A stretch of 59,997 nucleotides of DNA from Streptomyces sp. UW30 (GCF_008042075.1 NZ_RDBN01000020.1:66948-126944), one strand, 5' to 3'. Shown: positions 39,786 to 49,152, counted from the stretch's first letter. Program-made: numbers and translations. Notes: generated by a model from the letters alone, not told the origin.

Positions 39786-40664
39786 GTGTCCCCTGTGATC
39801 CCCGGCTTCGAACATCATCGCGTCCCGGTCGCCGACGGAGTGTCCCTGCACACGGCCGTGGGCGGCACGGGCACGCCCGTCGTGCTGCTGCACGGCTTCC
39901 CGCAGACCCACCTGATGTGGCGCCATGTGGCCGTCGATCTCGCCGCCGACCACACGGTCATCTGCCCGGACCTGCGCGGTTACGGCGCCAGCGACAAGCC
40001 GGCGGAGACCGACGGCACCGTCTACGCCAAGCGGACCATGGCCGCGGACATCGTGGCCCTGGCCCGCGAACTCGGGCACGAGCGCTTCGCCCTGGCCGGG
40101 CACGACCGTGGCGCTCTGGTGGCCTTCCGGGCCGCGCTCGACCATCCCGACTCGGTGACCCGTCTGGCGTGTCTCGACGTCCTGCCGACCCTGGACATGT
40201 GGGACGTGATGCAGGGCGTCACGGCCGCCGTGGGCTTCCACCTGTACCTGATGGCCCAGCCGCCCGGCCTGCCCGAGCGCATGATCGGCGCCGCCCCGGA
40301 CGATTTCTTCGGCCACTTCCTCGACATCTGGACGGCCGACCGGCGAGCCGTCCCGGACGACGTGCGCGCCGCCTATCTGACGGCCTGCCGCGAGGCGGTG
40401 CCCTCGATCGTCGCGGACTACCGGGCCTCCGCCGGCGTCGACATCGAGCACGACCGGGCCGACCGGGACGCGGGGAGCACGCTGCGAATGCCGGTCAGTG
40501 TGCTCCAGCAGGACTGGGGCGCCGCTCTCGGCTTCGACGCGGCCTCGCTGTGGCGGGCGTGGGCGCCCGATCTGCTGCACGCCATGGTCACCTGCGGCCA
40601 CTTCATGGCCGAGGAGGCACCGGACGACATCGCGAAGGCGCTGCGGGACCTGCTCGCCCGCTGA
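39786..40664 (+). CDS. Alpha/beta hydrolase, haloacetate dehalogenase-like
   Basis: A 292-residue hydrolase. HGFPQTHLMWRH, RGYGASDKP, the nucleophile Asp in GHDRGA, ALDHPDSVTRLACLDVLPT and GHFMAEEAPDD follow the layout of fluoroacetate dehalogenase. The first substrate-binding arginine (HDRG) is present, but the second, three residues later in true fluoroacetate dehalogenases, is a leucine here, so haloacid activity is doubtful. It may be an epoxide or ester hydrolase instead. The GTG at 39786 follows AAAGGAGCGG. The gene converges on the TauD gene, with a hairpin between the two. Confidence 0.86.
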   Translation: MSPVIPGFEHHRVPVADGVSLHTAVGGTGTPVVLLHGFPQTHLMWRHVAVDLAADHTVICPDLRGYGASDKPAETDGTVYAKRTMAADIVALARELGHERFALAGHDRGALVAFRAALDHPDSVTRLACLDVLPTLDMWDVMQGVTAAVGFHLYLMAQPPGLPERMIGAAPDDFFGHFLDIWTADRRAVPDDVRAAYLTACREAVPSIVADYRASAGVDIEHDRADRDAGSTLRMPVSVLQQDWGAALGFDAASLWRAWAPDLLHAMVTCGHFMAEEAPDDIAKALRDLLAR

Positions 40665-40685
40665 ACCGACGCGGGCGCGGCGGGC

Positions 40686-40700
40686 ACCGGCGCCGCCGGT
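40686..40700. terminator. Bidirectional terminator candidate between convergent genes
   Basis: ACCGGC (40686-40691) and GCCGGT (40695-40700) form a 6-bp stem with a 3-base loop inside the 53-base gap between two converging genes. Confidence 0.5.
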
Positions 40701-40717
40701 CCGACCCGACGGCTCGG

Positions 40718-41692
40718 CTACCAGCGCCCCACCTCGGTCCCGACGACCGGCTCCGAGGATCTCCCGTCCACTCCCACCGGTACGTCACCGGTGAGCATGA
40801 CGCGGTGCATGGTCCGGGGGAAGTCGAGGTGGGCGTTGTCGCCGGGGGCGAGGTGGATGGTGGCCCGGTTGTCCCAGAAGGCCACGCTGCCGGGCTCCCA
40901 GCGGAAGCGGACCGTGTACTCGGGGCGCACCGCCTGCTCCAGCAGCATGTCGAGGACGGCCCGGCTCTCGGCCCGCGACAGGTCGGCGATCTGCTCGACG
41001 TAGTAGCCGTTGACGTAGAGCACCCGCTCCCCCGTCTCCGGATGCACGCGCACCAGCGGATGCAGCGAGGCGACCTGATGGTCCAGCAGATGACGGACGT
41101 ACGCGTCGCCGCCGGGCCGGGGCTGATAGCCGACGCCGAGCCGGTGCTCGGCCCGCAGCCCTGCCACGAACTCCCGCACCGGGCCGGAGAGTCCGGCGTA
41201 CGCGGCCGCCAGGTTGGACCAGGTCGTGTCGCCGCCGTACGGGGGTACGGTCTCGGCGCGCAGGATCGTCGCGGCGGGAGGGTCGATCCGAGCGCCGTGG
41301 TCGCAGTGCCAGCCGCGCAGCAGGGTGTGCCGGCGGCGGCGCAGCCACTCGTCGTGCTCCATGCCGAACCTGCCGCCCAGCTCCAGCCGGTCGGCGGTCG
41401 TCTCGATCTCGGGGAAGTCCGCCGGCGAGGCGCTCCCCCGCTTGCGCAGGACGACCGGTTCCCCGAACCGCCGTGCGAACGCCACATGCCCGGCGTGGTC
41501 CAGCCGCTGTCCCCGGAAGAACACGACCTTCCAGCGCAGCACCGCCGCCCGGATCGCGGCGACCACCGCGTCGTCCAGTCCCCCGGCCAGGTCGACGCCT
41601 GTGATCTCCGCCCCGATGTGCCCGGCGACGGGTTTCACGTCGATCCCCGCGACCCGCTCCGTCCCGCCCGCAGTGGCCCTGTCCGTCGTCAT
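40718..41692 (-). CDS. TauD/TfdA-family Fe(II)/2-oxoglutarate-dependent dioxygenase
   Basis: A 324-residue non-heme iron oxygenase. The facial triad is visible as His-x-Asp in GWHCDHG and a distal His in RTMHRVMLTGD, with RWEPGSVAFWDNRATIHLAPGD before it, a hallmark of the TauD family. These enzymes hydroxylate or desaturate using 2-oxoglutarate and O2. The ATG at 41692 is preceded by GGAGCG; an upstream in-frame start at 41716 is less likely. It diverges from the aldo/keto reductase gene across a 187-base gap and might tailor the product of the cluster to its left, but nothing in the sequence proves this. Confidence 0.9.
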   Translation of the reverse strand: MTTDRATAGGTERVAGIDVKPVAGHIGAEITGVDLAGGLDDAVVAAIRAAVLRWKVVFFRGQRLDHAGHVAFARRFGEPVVLRKRGSASPADFPEIETTADRLELGGRFGMEHDEWLRRRRHTLLRGWHCDHGARIDPPAATILRAETVPPYGGDTTWSNLAAAYAGLSGPVREFVAGLRAEHRLGVGYQPRPGGDAYVRHLLDHQVASLHPLVRVHPETGERVLYVNGYYVEQIADLSRAESRAVLDMLLEQAVRPEYTVRFRWEPGSVAFWDNRATIHLAPGDNAHLDFPRTMHRVMLTGDVPVGVDGRSSEPVVGTEVGRW

Positions 41693-41879
41693 ACGCGCTC
41701 CGAAGGTCGTCCACACCGGCTTCGGTCCGAGCCGGTCCCTGGAAGATCGTGGCAGCGTGCGCCGGCCATGGCGACAGGGCCTGGCGGTCGGATACGCCGC
41801 CGCCCGTGCCGTCCGGTTGATCGATCCTCACCCCATCCGTGACGCTGGGTGTACGGCACAGTCGAGGGAAGGTCCCACA

Positions 41880-42710
41880 GTGACCAGCATGGCGCTGCAC
41901 ACGCTCAACGACGGTACGACGATCCCCGGCATCGGTCTGGGTACGTGGCCGATGGACGACGACCAGGCGGAACGGGCGGTGGTGGACGCCCTGGAGCTGG
42001 GCTACCGCCTCGTCGACACCGCGACGAACTACCGCAACGAGACAGGGGTCGGCCGGGGCGTCGCCCGCGGCGTCGCCCCGCGCGAGGAGGTGGTGGTGAC
42101 GACGAAGCTCCCGGGCCGGCACCACGGCTACGAGGAGACCCTCGCCTCCTTCGAGGAGTCACGGCGCCGCCTGGACCTCGACTACGTCGACCTGTATCTG
42201 ATCCACTGGCCGCTCCCCGGGGTCGACAAGTACGTCGACTCCTGGCGGGCCATGATCAAGCTCCGCGAGGACGGTCTCGTCCGGTCGATCGGCGTCTCCA
42301 ACTTCACGCCCGGGCACATCGAGCGGCTGGAGCGGGAGACGGGCGTCCTGCCGTCCGTCAACCAGATCGAGCTGCACCCGCTGTTCCCGCAGGACGAGCT
42401 GCGCGCCTTTCACGCAGGCAAGGGCATCGTGACCGAGAGCTGGAGCCCGCTGGGGCGCGGCACCGACCTCCTGGACGACCCCGCCGTCCAGGGCATCGCC
42501 GAGGCCCTGAAGGTGACGCCCGGCCAGGTCGTCCTGCGCTGGCACACCCAGCTGGGCGCCCTGCCCATCCCGAAGTCGGCGGACCGGGAGCGTCAGCGCG
42601 AGAACCTCGACATCTTCGGCTTCACCCTGGACGCCACGCAGATGGCCGCCGTCGCCGACCGGGCGCATCGCCGGCTCGGCGGGGACCCCGAGGTGCACGA
42701 GGAGTTCTGA
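41880..42710 (+). CDS. Aldo/keto reductase
   Basis: A 276-residue NADPH-dependent TIM-barrel reductase. The family motifs are GIGLGTWPM, RLVDTATNYRNE (catalytic Asp and Tyr), VTTKLPG (catalytic Lys), LYLIHWPLP (catalytic His), SIGVSNF and ALPIPKSADRERQRENLD (NADP binding). It lies in the 2,5-diketogluconate reductase-like branch. The GTG at 41880 has AGGGAAGG seven bases upstream; an ATG three codons later is the alternative. If the AAR-like domain of the hybrid synthase releases an aldehyde, a reductase such as this could act on it, but that link is conjecture. Confidence 0.92.
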   Translation: MTSMALHTLNDGTTIPGIGLGTWPMDDDQAERAVVDALELGYRLVDTATNYRNETGVGRGVARGVAPREEVVVTTKLPGRHHGYEETLASFEESRRRLDLDYVDLYLIHWPLPGVDKYVDSWRAMIKLREDGLVRSIGVSNFTPGHIERLERETGVLPSVNQIELHPLFPQDELRAFHAGKGIVTESWSPLGRGTDLLDDPAVQGIAEALKVTPGQVVLRWHTQLGALPIPKSADRERQRENLDIFGFTLDATQMAAVADRAHRRLGGDPEVHEEF

Positions 42711-42818
42711 GCGGCGAGGTCCGGTGAAATCAGCGGATGTTGTGGTTCCGGCCTCAACTACCGCTGCCTGCCTCTATGTTCACGGCGATTGCCACTCTCG
42801 CCTGAGGAGGCACCTGAT

Positions 42819-43253
42819 ATGCGCCCCGTGCTCCGCACCACCGTAGTCGGCGCCGTGGTCGCCGCCACCGTCCTCGTCGCCGGGCCCGCCCGGGCGACTC
42901 CGCCCGGGCCCGGCGTCACCGGCCGGATCATCAGTCAGAAGACCGTCGGCGACACCGACTACATCGTCAGGGAGGTCACGATTCCGCCGGGTCAGGCCAC
43001 CGGCTGGCACTACCACGACGGGCCGCTGTACGCCTTCGCCCAGCAGGGCACCCTCAGCCACTACAACTCCACCTGCGCCTCGGACGGCGTCTATCCGAAG
43101 GGCAGTTTCATCAAGGAGCCGGCCGGGTCCGGCAATGTGCACATAGGCCGCAACGAGGGCGACACGCCGGTCATCCTCGATGTGCTGTACGTGCTGCCGC
43201 ACGGCGCGCCGTTCTCCCGGGACGCGCCGAACCCGGGCTGCTCGTTCGAGTGA
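42819..43253 (+). CDS. Secreted cupin-domain protein
   Basis: A 144-residue protein with an N-terminal signal peptide (MRPVLRTTVVGAVVAATVLVAGPARA) followed by a single cupin barrel. The first cupin motif is GWHYHDGPLYAF, with two histidines for metal binding; the second motif region has HIGRN. GAGGAGG fixes the start at 42819. Its substrate is unknown. The stop directly abuts the stop of the convergent phosphatase gene, the two codons forming TGATCA with no gap. Confidence 0.86.
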   Translation: MRPVLRTTVVGAVVAATVLVAGPARATPPGPGVTGRIISQKTVGDTDYIVREVTIPPGQATGWHYHDGPLYAFAQQGTLSHYNSTCASDGVYPKGSFIKEPAGSGNVHIGRNEGDTPVILDVLYVLPHGAPFSRDAPNPGCSFE

Positions 43254-45599
43254 TCACACCGGCGGCAGCGGCTGTTCCGCCCAGATCGTCTTGCCGCTGT
43301 CGGTCTGCCGGCTGCCCCAGCGCCGGGTGAGCTGGGCGACGAGCAGCAGCCCGCGTCCGCCCTCGTCGTAGGCGTGGGCCCGGCGCAGATGCGGCGAGGT
43401 CGAACTGCCGTCGGAGACCTCGCAGATGAGGGTGCGGTCACGGATCAGACGGAGCTGGATGGGCGGTGCGCCGTACCGGATGGCGTTGGTGACGAGCTCG
43501 CTGACGACGAGTTCGGTGACGAAGGCCGCCTCGTCCAGGCCCCATGCGGTCAGCTGTTCCGTGGCCGCCTGCCGGGTGGTCGCCACGTGCTCGGGGTCCG
43601 GGGCCACGTCCCAGGTAGCGATGCGGTCGGCGCCCAGGGCCCGGGTGCGGGCGAGCAGGAGGGCCACGTCGTCGCTGGGGTCCTCCGGCAGGACGGCCTT
43701 CAGCACTCCGTCGCACAGCGCGTCGAGGCTCTCGGCGGGCGCGGTCAGCGCGCGGCACAGTTCGGCGGTGGCGTGGTCGATGTCGCGGTCGCGGTCCTCG
43801 ATGAGACCGTCCGTGTACAGGGCGACCAGGGCGCCCTCGGGAAGCTCCACCTCCATGGCCTCGAAGGGCAGCCCCCCGACGCCGAGGGGCGGCCCGGCGT
43901 TCATCCCGACGACCTGCGCGGTGCCGTCGGGCAGGACGACGGCGGGCGGCGGATGACCGGCGGCGGCCAGGCTGAGGCGGCGGGTGACGGGGTCGTAGAC
44001 CGAGTACAGGCAGGTGGCGCCCAGTTCGGCGACCTCGGTGTCGTCACCGGCGAGGTGGGTGACGAGGTCGTCGAGGTGGGTGAGGAGTTCGTCGGGCGGC
44101 AGGTCCACGTCGGCGAGGGTGCGTACGGCCGTGCACAGGCGGCCCATGGTGGCCGACGACGGGATGCCGTGTCCGACGACGTCGCCGACGACGAGGGCGA
44201 CCCGGCTGCCGGACAGCGGGATCACGTCGAACCAGTCGCCGCCGATGCCGGCCTGCGATCCGGAAGGCCGGTAGCGGTGGGCCACCTCGACGGCCGCCTG
44301 CCCGGACAGTCCCCGGGGCAGCAGGTTGTGCTGGAGGGCGAGCGCGGTGGTGCGTTCCCGGGCGAAGCGGCGGGCGTTGTCGATGCAGACGGCGGCCCGG
44401 CTGGCGAGTTCCTCGGCGAAGACGACGTCGTCGGGGCCGTAGTCGTCCGACTGTCTGATGCGCACGGCCACCGCGACGCCGAGCGTGGTGCCGCGGGCCC
44501 GCAGCGGCACCGCCATCATCGAGTGCGCGCCCACGCGGTGGCGCCGGCCGGCCGGGCCCCGGGCGTTGCGTTCCGCGATCCACCGCATGAACGCGGGCTC
44601 GCCCGCCTGGCTCTGGATCACCCGGCCCTCCAGGATCGCGCGGGCCGGCGGTGAGAAGGGCGGGTAGAGGTCCACCTCGCCCAGGTGGACGGCCGCCTCC
44701 GGGGTGCCCTCGGTGCCGGAGCCGTGGGCGACCCGGCGCAGGGCGATGTCGGTGCCGGTGAGTGCCGGGGGTTCCTCCGCGTCCAGGACCCAGTCGAACA
44801 GGTCCACGCTGGCGAAGTCGGCGAACCTGGGCACGACGATCCCGATCAGTTCCTCGGCGGTACGCACCACGTCCAGGGTCGTGCCGATGGCGGCGGCCGC
44901 CTGGTTCAGCAGGGCCAGCCGCTCGCGGGCCCAGTACTGGTCGGAGCTGTCGAACGCGGCGAGCGCGGTGCCCACGACGTCGCCGGAGGCGTCCCGCACC
45001 GGCCACATCTCGATGCTCCAGGCGTGCTCGCGGTTCAGGGCCGGGGCGCCGGTGAAGCTCTCGTAGCGGATCGGTCGGCCGGTCTCGGCGACCTGGCGCA
45101 GATGCCAGTGGAAGCCGCGGCTGTGCCGGGCCTCCTCCACGGTCTCGGGGAAGTGCCGGCCGATGAGAACGTCCTCGGGGACGCCCATCACCTGGCAGGC
45201 GACGTCATTGAGCCGCAGATAGCGCTGCTCGGTGTCGAAGACCGACATCGACATCGACGCCTGTTGGAAGGCCTGACCGCCCAGCGTCGGCTCCGCGGGG
45301 CCCGGGGGTTCGCCGGTGACCATGAAGTCGCCGGCGGCGCCGTCCTCGCCGAGCACGGCATGCGCTCGCAGGGTGAGGGGTACCGGGGAGCCGTCGCGGT
45401 GACACAGGACGGCGGTGCCGGTCAGCGCGGCCAGGGCCTCGGGCGGCGGTTCCTCGGCGAGGAGGTCCCGCGCGGGCCGGCCCACGACCTCCTCGGCGGT
45501 GCGGCCGGTCAGCCGCCGGGCACCCTCACTCCACCCCTTCACCACACCCTGGGCATCGAGGATCGCCACAGCGGAGACGCGCTCCATGACCTCCAGCAT
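43254..45599 (-). CDS. PAS-GAF-SpoIIE (PP2C) phosphatase with HATPase domain
   Basis: A 781-residue multi-domain regulator. PAS-like domains cover residues about 5-70 and 115-220 (FDTEQRYLRLND), a GAF domain about 235-410, then an RsbU/SpoIIE PP2C phosphatase about 430-640 (GGDWFDVIPL, VVGDVVGHG, LYTDGLIEDR, DDVALLLAR). The C-terminal anti-sigma-type HATPase covers about 655-781 (VSELVTNAIRYG, DEGGRGLLLV). Such proteins are common in Streptomyces and act in partner-switching control of sigma factors, combining phosphatase and kinase in one chain. The ATG at 45599 (with AGGA upstream) is preferred to one 24 bases further upstream. The signal sensed is unknown. Confidence 0.9.
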   Translation of the reverse strand: MLEVMERVSAVAILDAQGVVKGWSEGARRLTGRTAEEVVGRPARDLLAEEPPPEALAALTGTAVLCHRDGSPVPLTLRAHAVLGEDGAAGDFMVTGEPPGPAEPTLGGQAFQQASMSMSVFDTEQRYLRLNDVACQVMGVPEDVLIGRHFPETVEEARHSRGFHWHLRQVAETGRPIRYESFTGAPALNREHAWSIEMWPVRDASGDVVGTALAAFDSSDQYWARERLALLNQAAAAIGTTLDVVRTAEELIGIVVPRFADFASVDLFDWVLDAEEPPALTGTDIALRRVAHGSGTEGTPEAAVHLGEVDLYPPFSPPARAILEGRVIQSQAGEPAFMRWIAERNARGPAGRRHRVGAHSMMAVPLRARGTTLGVAVAVRIRQSDDYGPDDVVFAEELASRAAVCIDNARRFARERTTALALQHNLLPRGLSGQAAVEVAHRYRPSGSQAGIGGDWFDVIPLSGSRVALVVGDVVGHGIPSSATMGRLCTAVRTLADVDLPPDELLTHLDDLVTHLAGDDTEVAELGATCLYSVYDPVTRRLSLAAAGHPPPAVVLPDGTAQVVGMNAGPPLGVGGLPFEAMEVELPEGALVALYTDGLIEDRDRDIDHATAELCRALTAPAESLDALCDGVLKAVLPEDPSDDVALLLARTRALGADRIATWDVAPDPEHVATTRQAATEQLTAWGLDEAAFVTELVVSELVTNAIRYGAPPIQLRLIRDRTLICEVSDGSSTSPHLRRAHAYDEGGRGLLLVAQLTRRWGSRQTDSGKTIWAEQPLPPV

Positions 45600-45687
45600 G
45601 AGTCCTACGCCGCACCGCATCAACCGCGACGCCCGGGCGGTTACCCCACGGCGCTCGCGGCCGCCGCCACCCCGCGTGAGCGTCCGC

Positions 45688-46146
45688 TCACTTGCGCAGC
45701 GCGGCGAGTGCCCGGTCGGCGTGGGTGTTCATCCGCAGTTCGCTGCGCACGACCTCCAGGAGCACACGGTCCTGACCGATGACGAAGGTGGCCCGCTTGG
45801 TGGGGGCCAGCGAGAAGCCGCGCGTCACCCCGAACCGCTCCCGGACCGTCCCGTCCGCGTCGGACAGCAGCGGCATGCCGAGCGTGTGCCGGTCGGCGAA
45901 CTGCTGCTGACGTTCGACGGCGTCGCCGCTGATGCCCACCGGCCGGGCGCCGACCGCGGCGAACTCGGCGGCGAGATCACGGAAGTGACAGGCCTCCGCG
46001 GTGCAGCCGGGGCTGAGGGCGGCGGGGTAGAAGAAGAGGACGACCGGCCCCTCGGCGAGCAGGTCGGTGAGGCTGCGGACGGTGCCGGTCTCGTCCGGCA
46101 GCGCGAAGTCCTCGACCTTGTCGCCGACCTTCAGCTGTGCGCTCAT
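45688..46146 (-). CDS. bcp: Bcp/AhpC-type peroxiredoxin
   Basis: A 152-residue thioredoxin-fold peroxidase of the BCP (PrxQ) type. The peroxidatic Cys48 sits in PAALSPGC and the resolving Cys53 follows five residues later, the intramolecular disulfide arrangement of BCP. GVTRGFSLAPTKRATFVI is the late-strand signature. It reduces peroxides using thioredoxin in the cytoplasm. The start overlaps the stop of the DoxX-like gene (ATGA), so the two are co-translated. Confidence 0.92.
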   Translation of the reverse strand: MSAQLKVGDKVEDFALPDETGTVRSLTDLLAEGPVVLFFYPAALSPGCTAEACHFRDLAAEFAAVGARPVGISGDAVERQQQFADRHTLGMPLLSDADGTVRERFGVTRGFSLAPTKRATFVIGQDRVLLEVVRSELRMNTHADRALAALRK

Positions 46147-46523
46147 GCCCGGCCCTCCGTGTTCTTCGCGATGCCTCGGGCCCACAGCACGAGGGGGATC
46201 TGGAGCGGCAGCCGGCCGAAGGCGAGGGCCTTCTGCGGGGCGGGGCGGTTGCGCCAGTCGACGGCCATCTTCACGTTCGCGGGGAACACGCCGACGAAGA
46301 AGGCCGCCGCCGCCAGTGCGGCGGGCTTGCGGGTGCGCGGCAGTGCCACTCCGGCCGCGAGCGCGAGCTCGGCCGCGCCACTGGCGTACGTCCAGGTCCG
46401 GGGCTTGCCCGGCAGGGTGCGTGGCACGACGGCGTCGAACTGGCGGGGGACGGCGAGGTGGGCGACCCCCGCGGCGGCCAGCAGGCCGGCGAGCAGCAGG
46501 GGCGAGCGTTCGGACCGGGGCAC
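46143..46523 (-). CDS. DoxX-like membrane protein
   Basis: A 126-residue protein with four hydrophobic segments. LLLAGLLAAAGVAHLAVPRQFDAVVPRTLPGKPRTWTY and the AELALAAGVALPRTRK stretch are typical of the DoxX/DUF4267 type of small membrane proteins. AAGGAGGA precedes the GTG start at 46523. It overlaps the downstream peroxiredoxin gene by four bases, and a DoxX protein next to a thiol peroxidase suggests a role in redox stress, as proposed for mycobacterial DoxX. Confidence 0.83.
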   Translation of the reverse strand: MPRSERSPLLLAGLLAAAGVAHLAVPRQFDAVVPRTLPGKPRTWTYASGAAELALAAGVALPRTRKPAALAAAAFFVGVFPANVKMAVDWRNRPAPQKALAFGRLPLQIPLVLWARGIAKNTEGRA

Positions 46524-46609
46524 GGATCCTCCTTGGATGGCCTGCCGCCGGATGCTACCGGAGGGTAGATCGCGGGTTGCCACCCGCCCCTGTCGGTCCA
46601 TCGGCCCTG

Positions 46610-47356
46610 CTACGGGCGCCGGTTGTGGGCTCCGGGGGTGTATCCGAAGGAGCGGCGGAAGACGTCGATGAAGGCGCTCGCGGAGGACCAGCCGCAGCGG
46701 TGGGCGACGGTCGTGACGGGGGTGTCCTCGGCGAGCAGACGCAGCGCGTGGTAGAGGCGTGACTGGGTGCGCCACTGCGGGAAGGTCATGCCGAACTCGC
46801 GGCGGAAGAGCCGGCTGAGGGTGCGTTCGCCGACGCCGGTCGCGGCGCCGAGCGCGGCGAGGGTGCGCGTGTCGGCCGGGTCGGCGTGGACGAGGGCGCA
46901 CACCGCGGCCAGGCGTGGATCCGTCGGGGTGGGCAGCCGCAGGGGCTGCTGGGGAGAGGCGCGCAGCTGGTCGCGCAGAACCGCGAGCAGACGGCTGCGC
47001 TCGGGGCTGTCGTCGCCGGGGTCGCGGGTGTAGGCGAGGATCAGCTCGCGCAGGAGCGGGCCGACGGCGAGGACGGTGGGGGCGTCCAGGCCGAGCGGGT
47101 TGTCGTCGGCGGGGAGCCCGACCAGGTACAGGTCGAGGTGGCCGTGGGCGCGATGGGCGTGTGCGGTGCCGGCGGGCACCCAGATGGCGCGGTTGCCGGG
47201 CGCGAACCAGGTGCCGGCGTCGGTGGTGACGGCGAGGACGCCGGAGCCCGCGTAGACGATCTGGTGGTCGTCGTGCCGATGCGCGTCGATGCGTTCCCCG
47301 GCGGCCAGGACCTTGGCCCGGGTCGGCGCGGTCGGTGTGTGGCGGATGTTCGACAC
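46610..47356 (-). CDS. AraC-family regulator with cupin sensor domain
   Basis: A 248-residue regulator. Residues 1-100 form an AraC-binding cupin (RIDAHRHDDHQIVYAGSGVLAV, WVPAGTAHAHRAHG), and the C-terminal two-HTH domain reads TLAALGAATGVGERTLSRLFRREFG and PVTTVAHRCGWSSASAFIDVFRRSFGYTPG. The GTG at 47356 is used; GATAAT lies just upstream on this strand, so the mRNA may be nearly leaderless. It is divergent from an MFS exporter 54 bases away, the usual layout in which such a regulator controls its exporter. Confidence 0.9.
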   Translation of the reverse strand: MSNIRHTPTAPTRAKVLAAGERIDAHRHDDHQIVYAGSGVLAVTTDAGTWFAPGNRAIWVPAGTAHAHRAHGHLDLYLVGLPADDNPLGLDAPTVLAVGPLLRELILAYTRDPGDDSPERSRLLAVLRDQLRASPQQPLRLPTPTDPRLAAVCALVHADPADTRTLAALGAATGVGERTLSRLFRREFGMTFPQWRTQSRLYHALRLLAEDTPVTTVAHRCGWSSASAFIDVFRRSFGYTPGAHNRRP

Positions 47357-47410
47357 ACTTGGGCAGATTATCGGAAGCGGGCCACGCGTGGGCGCGGCGA
47401 CGATCGCAGG

Positions 47411-48613
47411 GTGTCCGAGAAACGCAATCGCGCCATCACGCTGATGTCCCTGGGGGGCCACGCTTGCGTGGACGTGTACCAGGGCGCCGTCGCCGCCCTC
47501 GTCCCCTTCTTCGTCGCCGAGCGCGCCTACAGCTACGCCGCCGCTTCGGGCGTCGTGCTCGCCGCGTCCCTGTTGTCGTCGGTGGTGCAGCCGCTGTTCG
47601 GGGCGCTCACCGATCGCTGGGCGATGCCGTGGCTGCTGCCGCTGAGCGCGCTGACGGGTGGCGCGGGGGTCGCGTTGAGCGGTGTCACGGATTCCTACGC
47701 GCTCACGCTGGCGGTGGTGGCCGTGTCCGGGATCGGGGTCGCGGCGTACCACCCGGGGGCGGCCCGCGCGGCGCGCGCCGCGTCGCGGGGCAGCCATACG
47801 GCGATGGGCTGGTTCTCCCTCGGCGGCAATGTCGGCTTCGCGCTGGCACCGCTGCTGGTGGCGGCGGTGATCGCCACCGGCGGGCTGGGCGCTTCCCCCT
47901 TTCTCCTGGTACCGGCCGTGGTGGGGGCGGCCCTGTGCGCGGCGGCGGTGCGGTCGGCCGCGGGCCACGGCGGGGCCGCAGCCGAGGGAGGAGGTGTCGG
48001 CTCCGACGACTGGGCGTCGTTCCTGCGGCTGTCCGGCGCCATCATGTGCCGGTCGATCGTGTTCGTCGGCCTGAGCGCGTTCGTCTCGCTGTACGTCCGT
48101 CAGCAGACCGGCGGCGGGGAGGTGGCCGGCACGGCCGCGCTGTGCGTGCTCTACGTGGGCGGGGCGGTGGGGACCGTGGCCGGGGGCCGGCTCGCCGAGC
48201 GGTACGGGCGTCTCACGGTCGTACGCCGGGCGTACGTGCTGTCCGTGCTCGCGGTGGCCGGGCTGGTCCTCGTTCCCGGGCCGGCGGTGTACCTGTTCGT
48301 CGCGCTGACGTCGGCGGGCCTGTACGTCCCCTTCTCCCTGCACGTCACGCTGGGCCAGGACTATCTGCCCCGGCGGGTGGGCACCGCGAGCGGGGTGACG
48401 CTGGGGCTGGCCGTCAGCGTGGGCGGCCTCGCCGCTCCGGCGATCGGCGCGCTGGCCGACGCGACCTCGCTGCGGACGGCGCTGGTCCCGCTCGTCGCCC
48501 TGCCCGCGCTGGGCCGGCTGCTGCTGCGCGGGCTGCGGGAACCGGTCTCGCTCGGACGGGCCGCTGCGTCTCCCGACCCGTCGGGTGAGCGTCCTCGCGC
48601 GGCCTCGGCGTGA
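47411..48613 (+). CDS. MFS transporter, fosmidomycin-resistance (Fsr)-like
   Basis: A 400-residue transporter with about twelve membrane segments. The N-terminal GGHACVDVYQGAVAALVPFFV and the VVQPLFGALTDRW loop match Fsr-like exporters, as does GYYHPGAAR-like VAAYHPGAARAARAA after TM4. The GTG at 47411 has only a weak ribosome site. It is divergent from the AraC-type regulator, which probably controls it. The substrate is unknown; Fsr itself exports fosmidomycin. Confidence 0.88.
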   Translation: MSEKRNRAITLMSLGGHACVDVYQGAVAALVPFFVAERAYSYAAASGVVLAASLLSSVVQPLFGALTDRWAMPWLLPLSALTGGAGVALSGVTDSYALTLAVVAVSGIGVAAYHPGAARAARAASRGSHTAMGWFSLGGNVGFALAPLLVAAVIATGGLGASPFLLVPAVVGAALCAAAVRSAAGHGGAAAEGGGVGSDDWASFLRLSGAIMCRSIVFVGLSAFVSLYVRQQTGGGEVAGTAALCVLYVGGAVGTVAGGRLAERYGRLTVVRRAYVLSVLAVAGLVLVPGPAVYLFVALTSAGLYVPFSLHVTLGQDYLPRRVGTASGVTLGLAVSVGGLAAPAIGALADATSLRTALVPLVALPALGRLLLRGLREPVSLGRAAASPDPSGERPRAASA

Positions 48614-48621
48614 GCGTCCGG

Positions 48622-49152
48622 TCAGGCGGTCGCGGCCGGTGCCACCGGCTGGTGTTCGCCGTCCTCGTCGATGGCGTGGGCGAGGAAGTCGTCGACCATG
48701 CGGTGGAAGAGCGAGGACAGCTGCCGCAGCTCCTCGGGCGTCCAGTCGGCCAGGGCGAGCTGCATGCCCCGGGCTCCGGCGTCGCGGACCCGGGCGATGG
48801 CCTGCCGGCCGGCCTCAGTGAGCTCGATGCGCTGGGCGCGGCGGTCCTGCGGGTCCGGGACGCGGGTGACGTAACCGGACTTCTGCAACTGCTGCACCGT
48901 GCGCGTGACGTGCGAGGCCTCCACACCCAGCCGGGCGGCCAGCTCCCCGGGCCGCAGCGGCTCCGAGTCGGCGACCTGACGCAGCAGCGCCACGGCGGCC
49001 CGGTCCAGCGGCACCCCGGCGAGGGCCATCAGCCGGTCGTGCTGCCGGGCCCGCGTGCTCAGGTAGGTGATCCGGGTGAGCGCGCGCTCGATCTCGACCA
49101 CTTCCGGGGACGCGGGCGTGTCAGGGAGTTCGGGAAGCGGTGGTGTGGTCAT
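48622..49152 (-). CDS. MarR-family transcriptional regulator
   Basis: A 176-residue winged-helix regulator. The recognition region reads LRPGELAARLGVEASHVTRTVQQLQKSGYVTRVPDPQDRRAQRIELTEAG, the wing carrying the typical DxRxxR. Helices on either side would form the dimer interface. The ATG at 49152 is used; a GTG at 49161 in frame is an alternative. It follows the FAD reductase gene by 34 bases, and a good palindromic operator covers that gap, so it probably represses itself and perhaps the P450 operon above. Confidence 0.9.
   Translation of the reverse strand: MTTPPLPELPDTPASPEVVEIERALTRITYLSTRARQHDRLMALAGVPLDRAAVALLRQVADSEPLRPGELAARLGVEASHVTRTVQQLQKSGYVTRVPDPQDRRAQRIELTEAGRQAIARVRDAGARGMQLALADWTPEELRQLSSLFHRMVDDFLAHAIDEDGEHQPVAPAATA

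Noticed and set aside
39786..40664. True fluoroacetate dehalogenase
   Set aside because: The second carboxylate-binding arginine expected three residues after the HDRG arginine is a leucine, so only a family-level call is safe.
46610..48343. 577-residue reading of the AraC frame including a long basic N terminus
   Set aside because: The upstream part runs antisense to the Fsr-like transporter and crosses the promoter region; the regulator's own start at 47356 explains the cupin-HTH protein.
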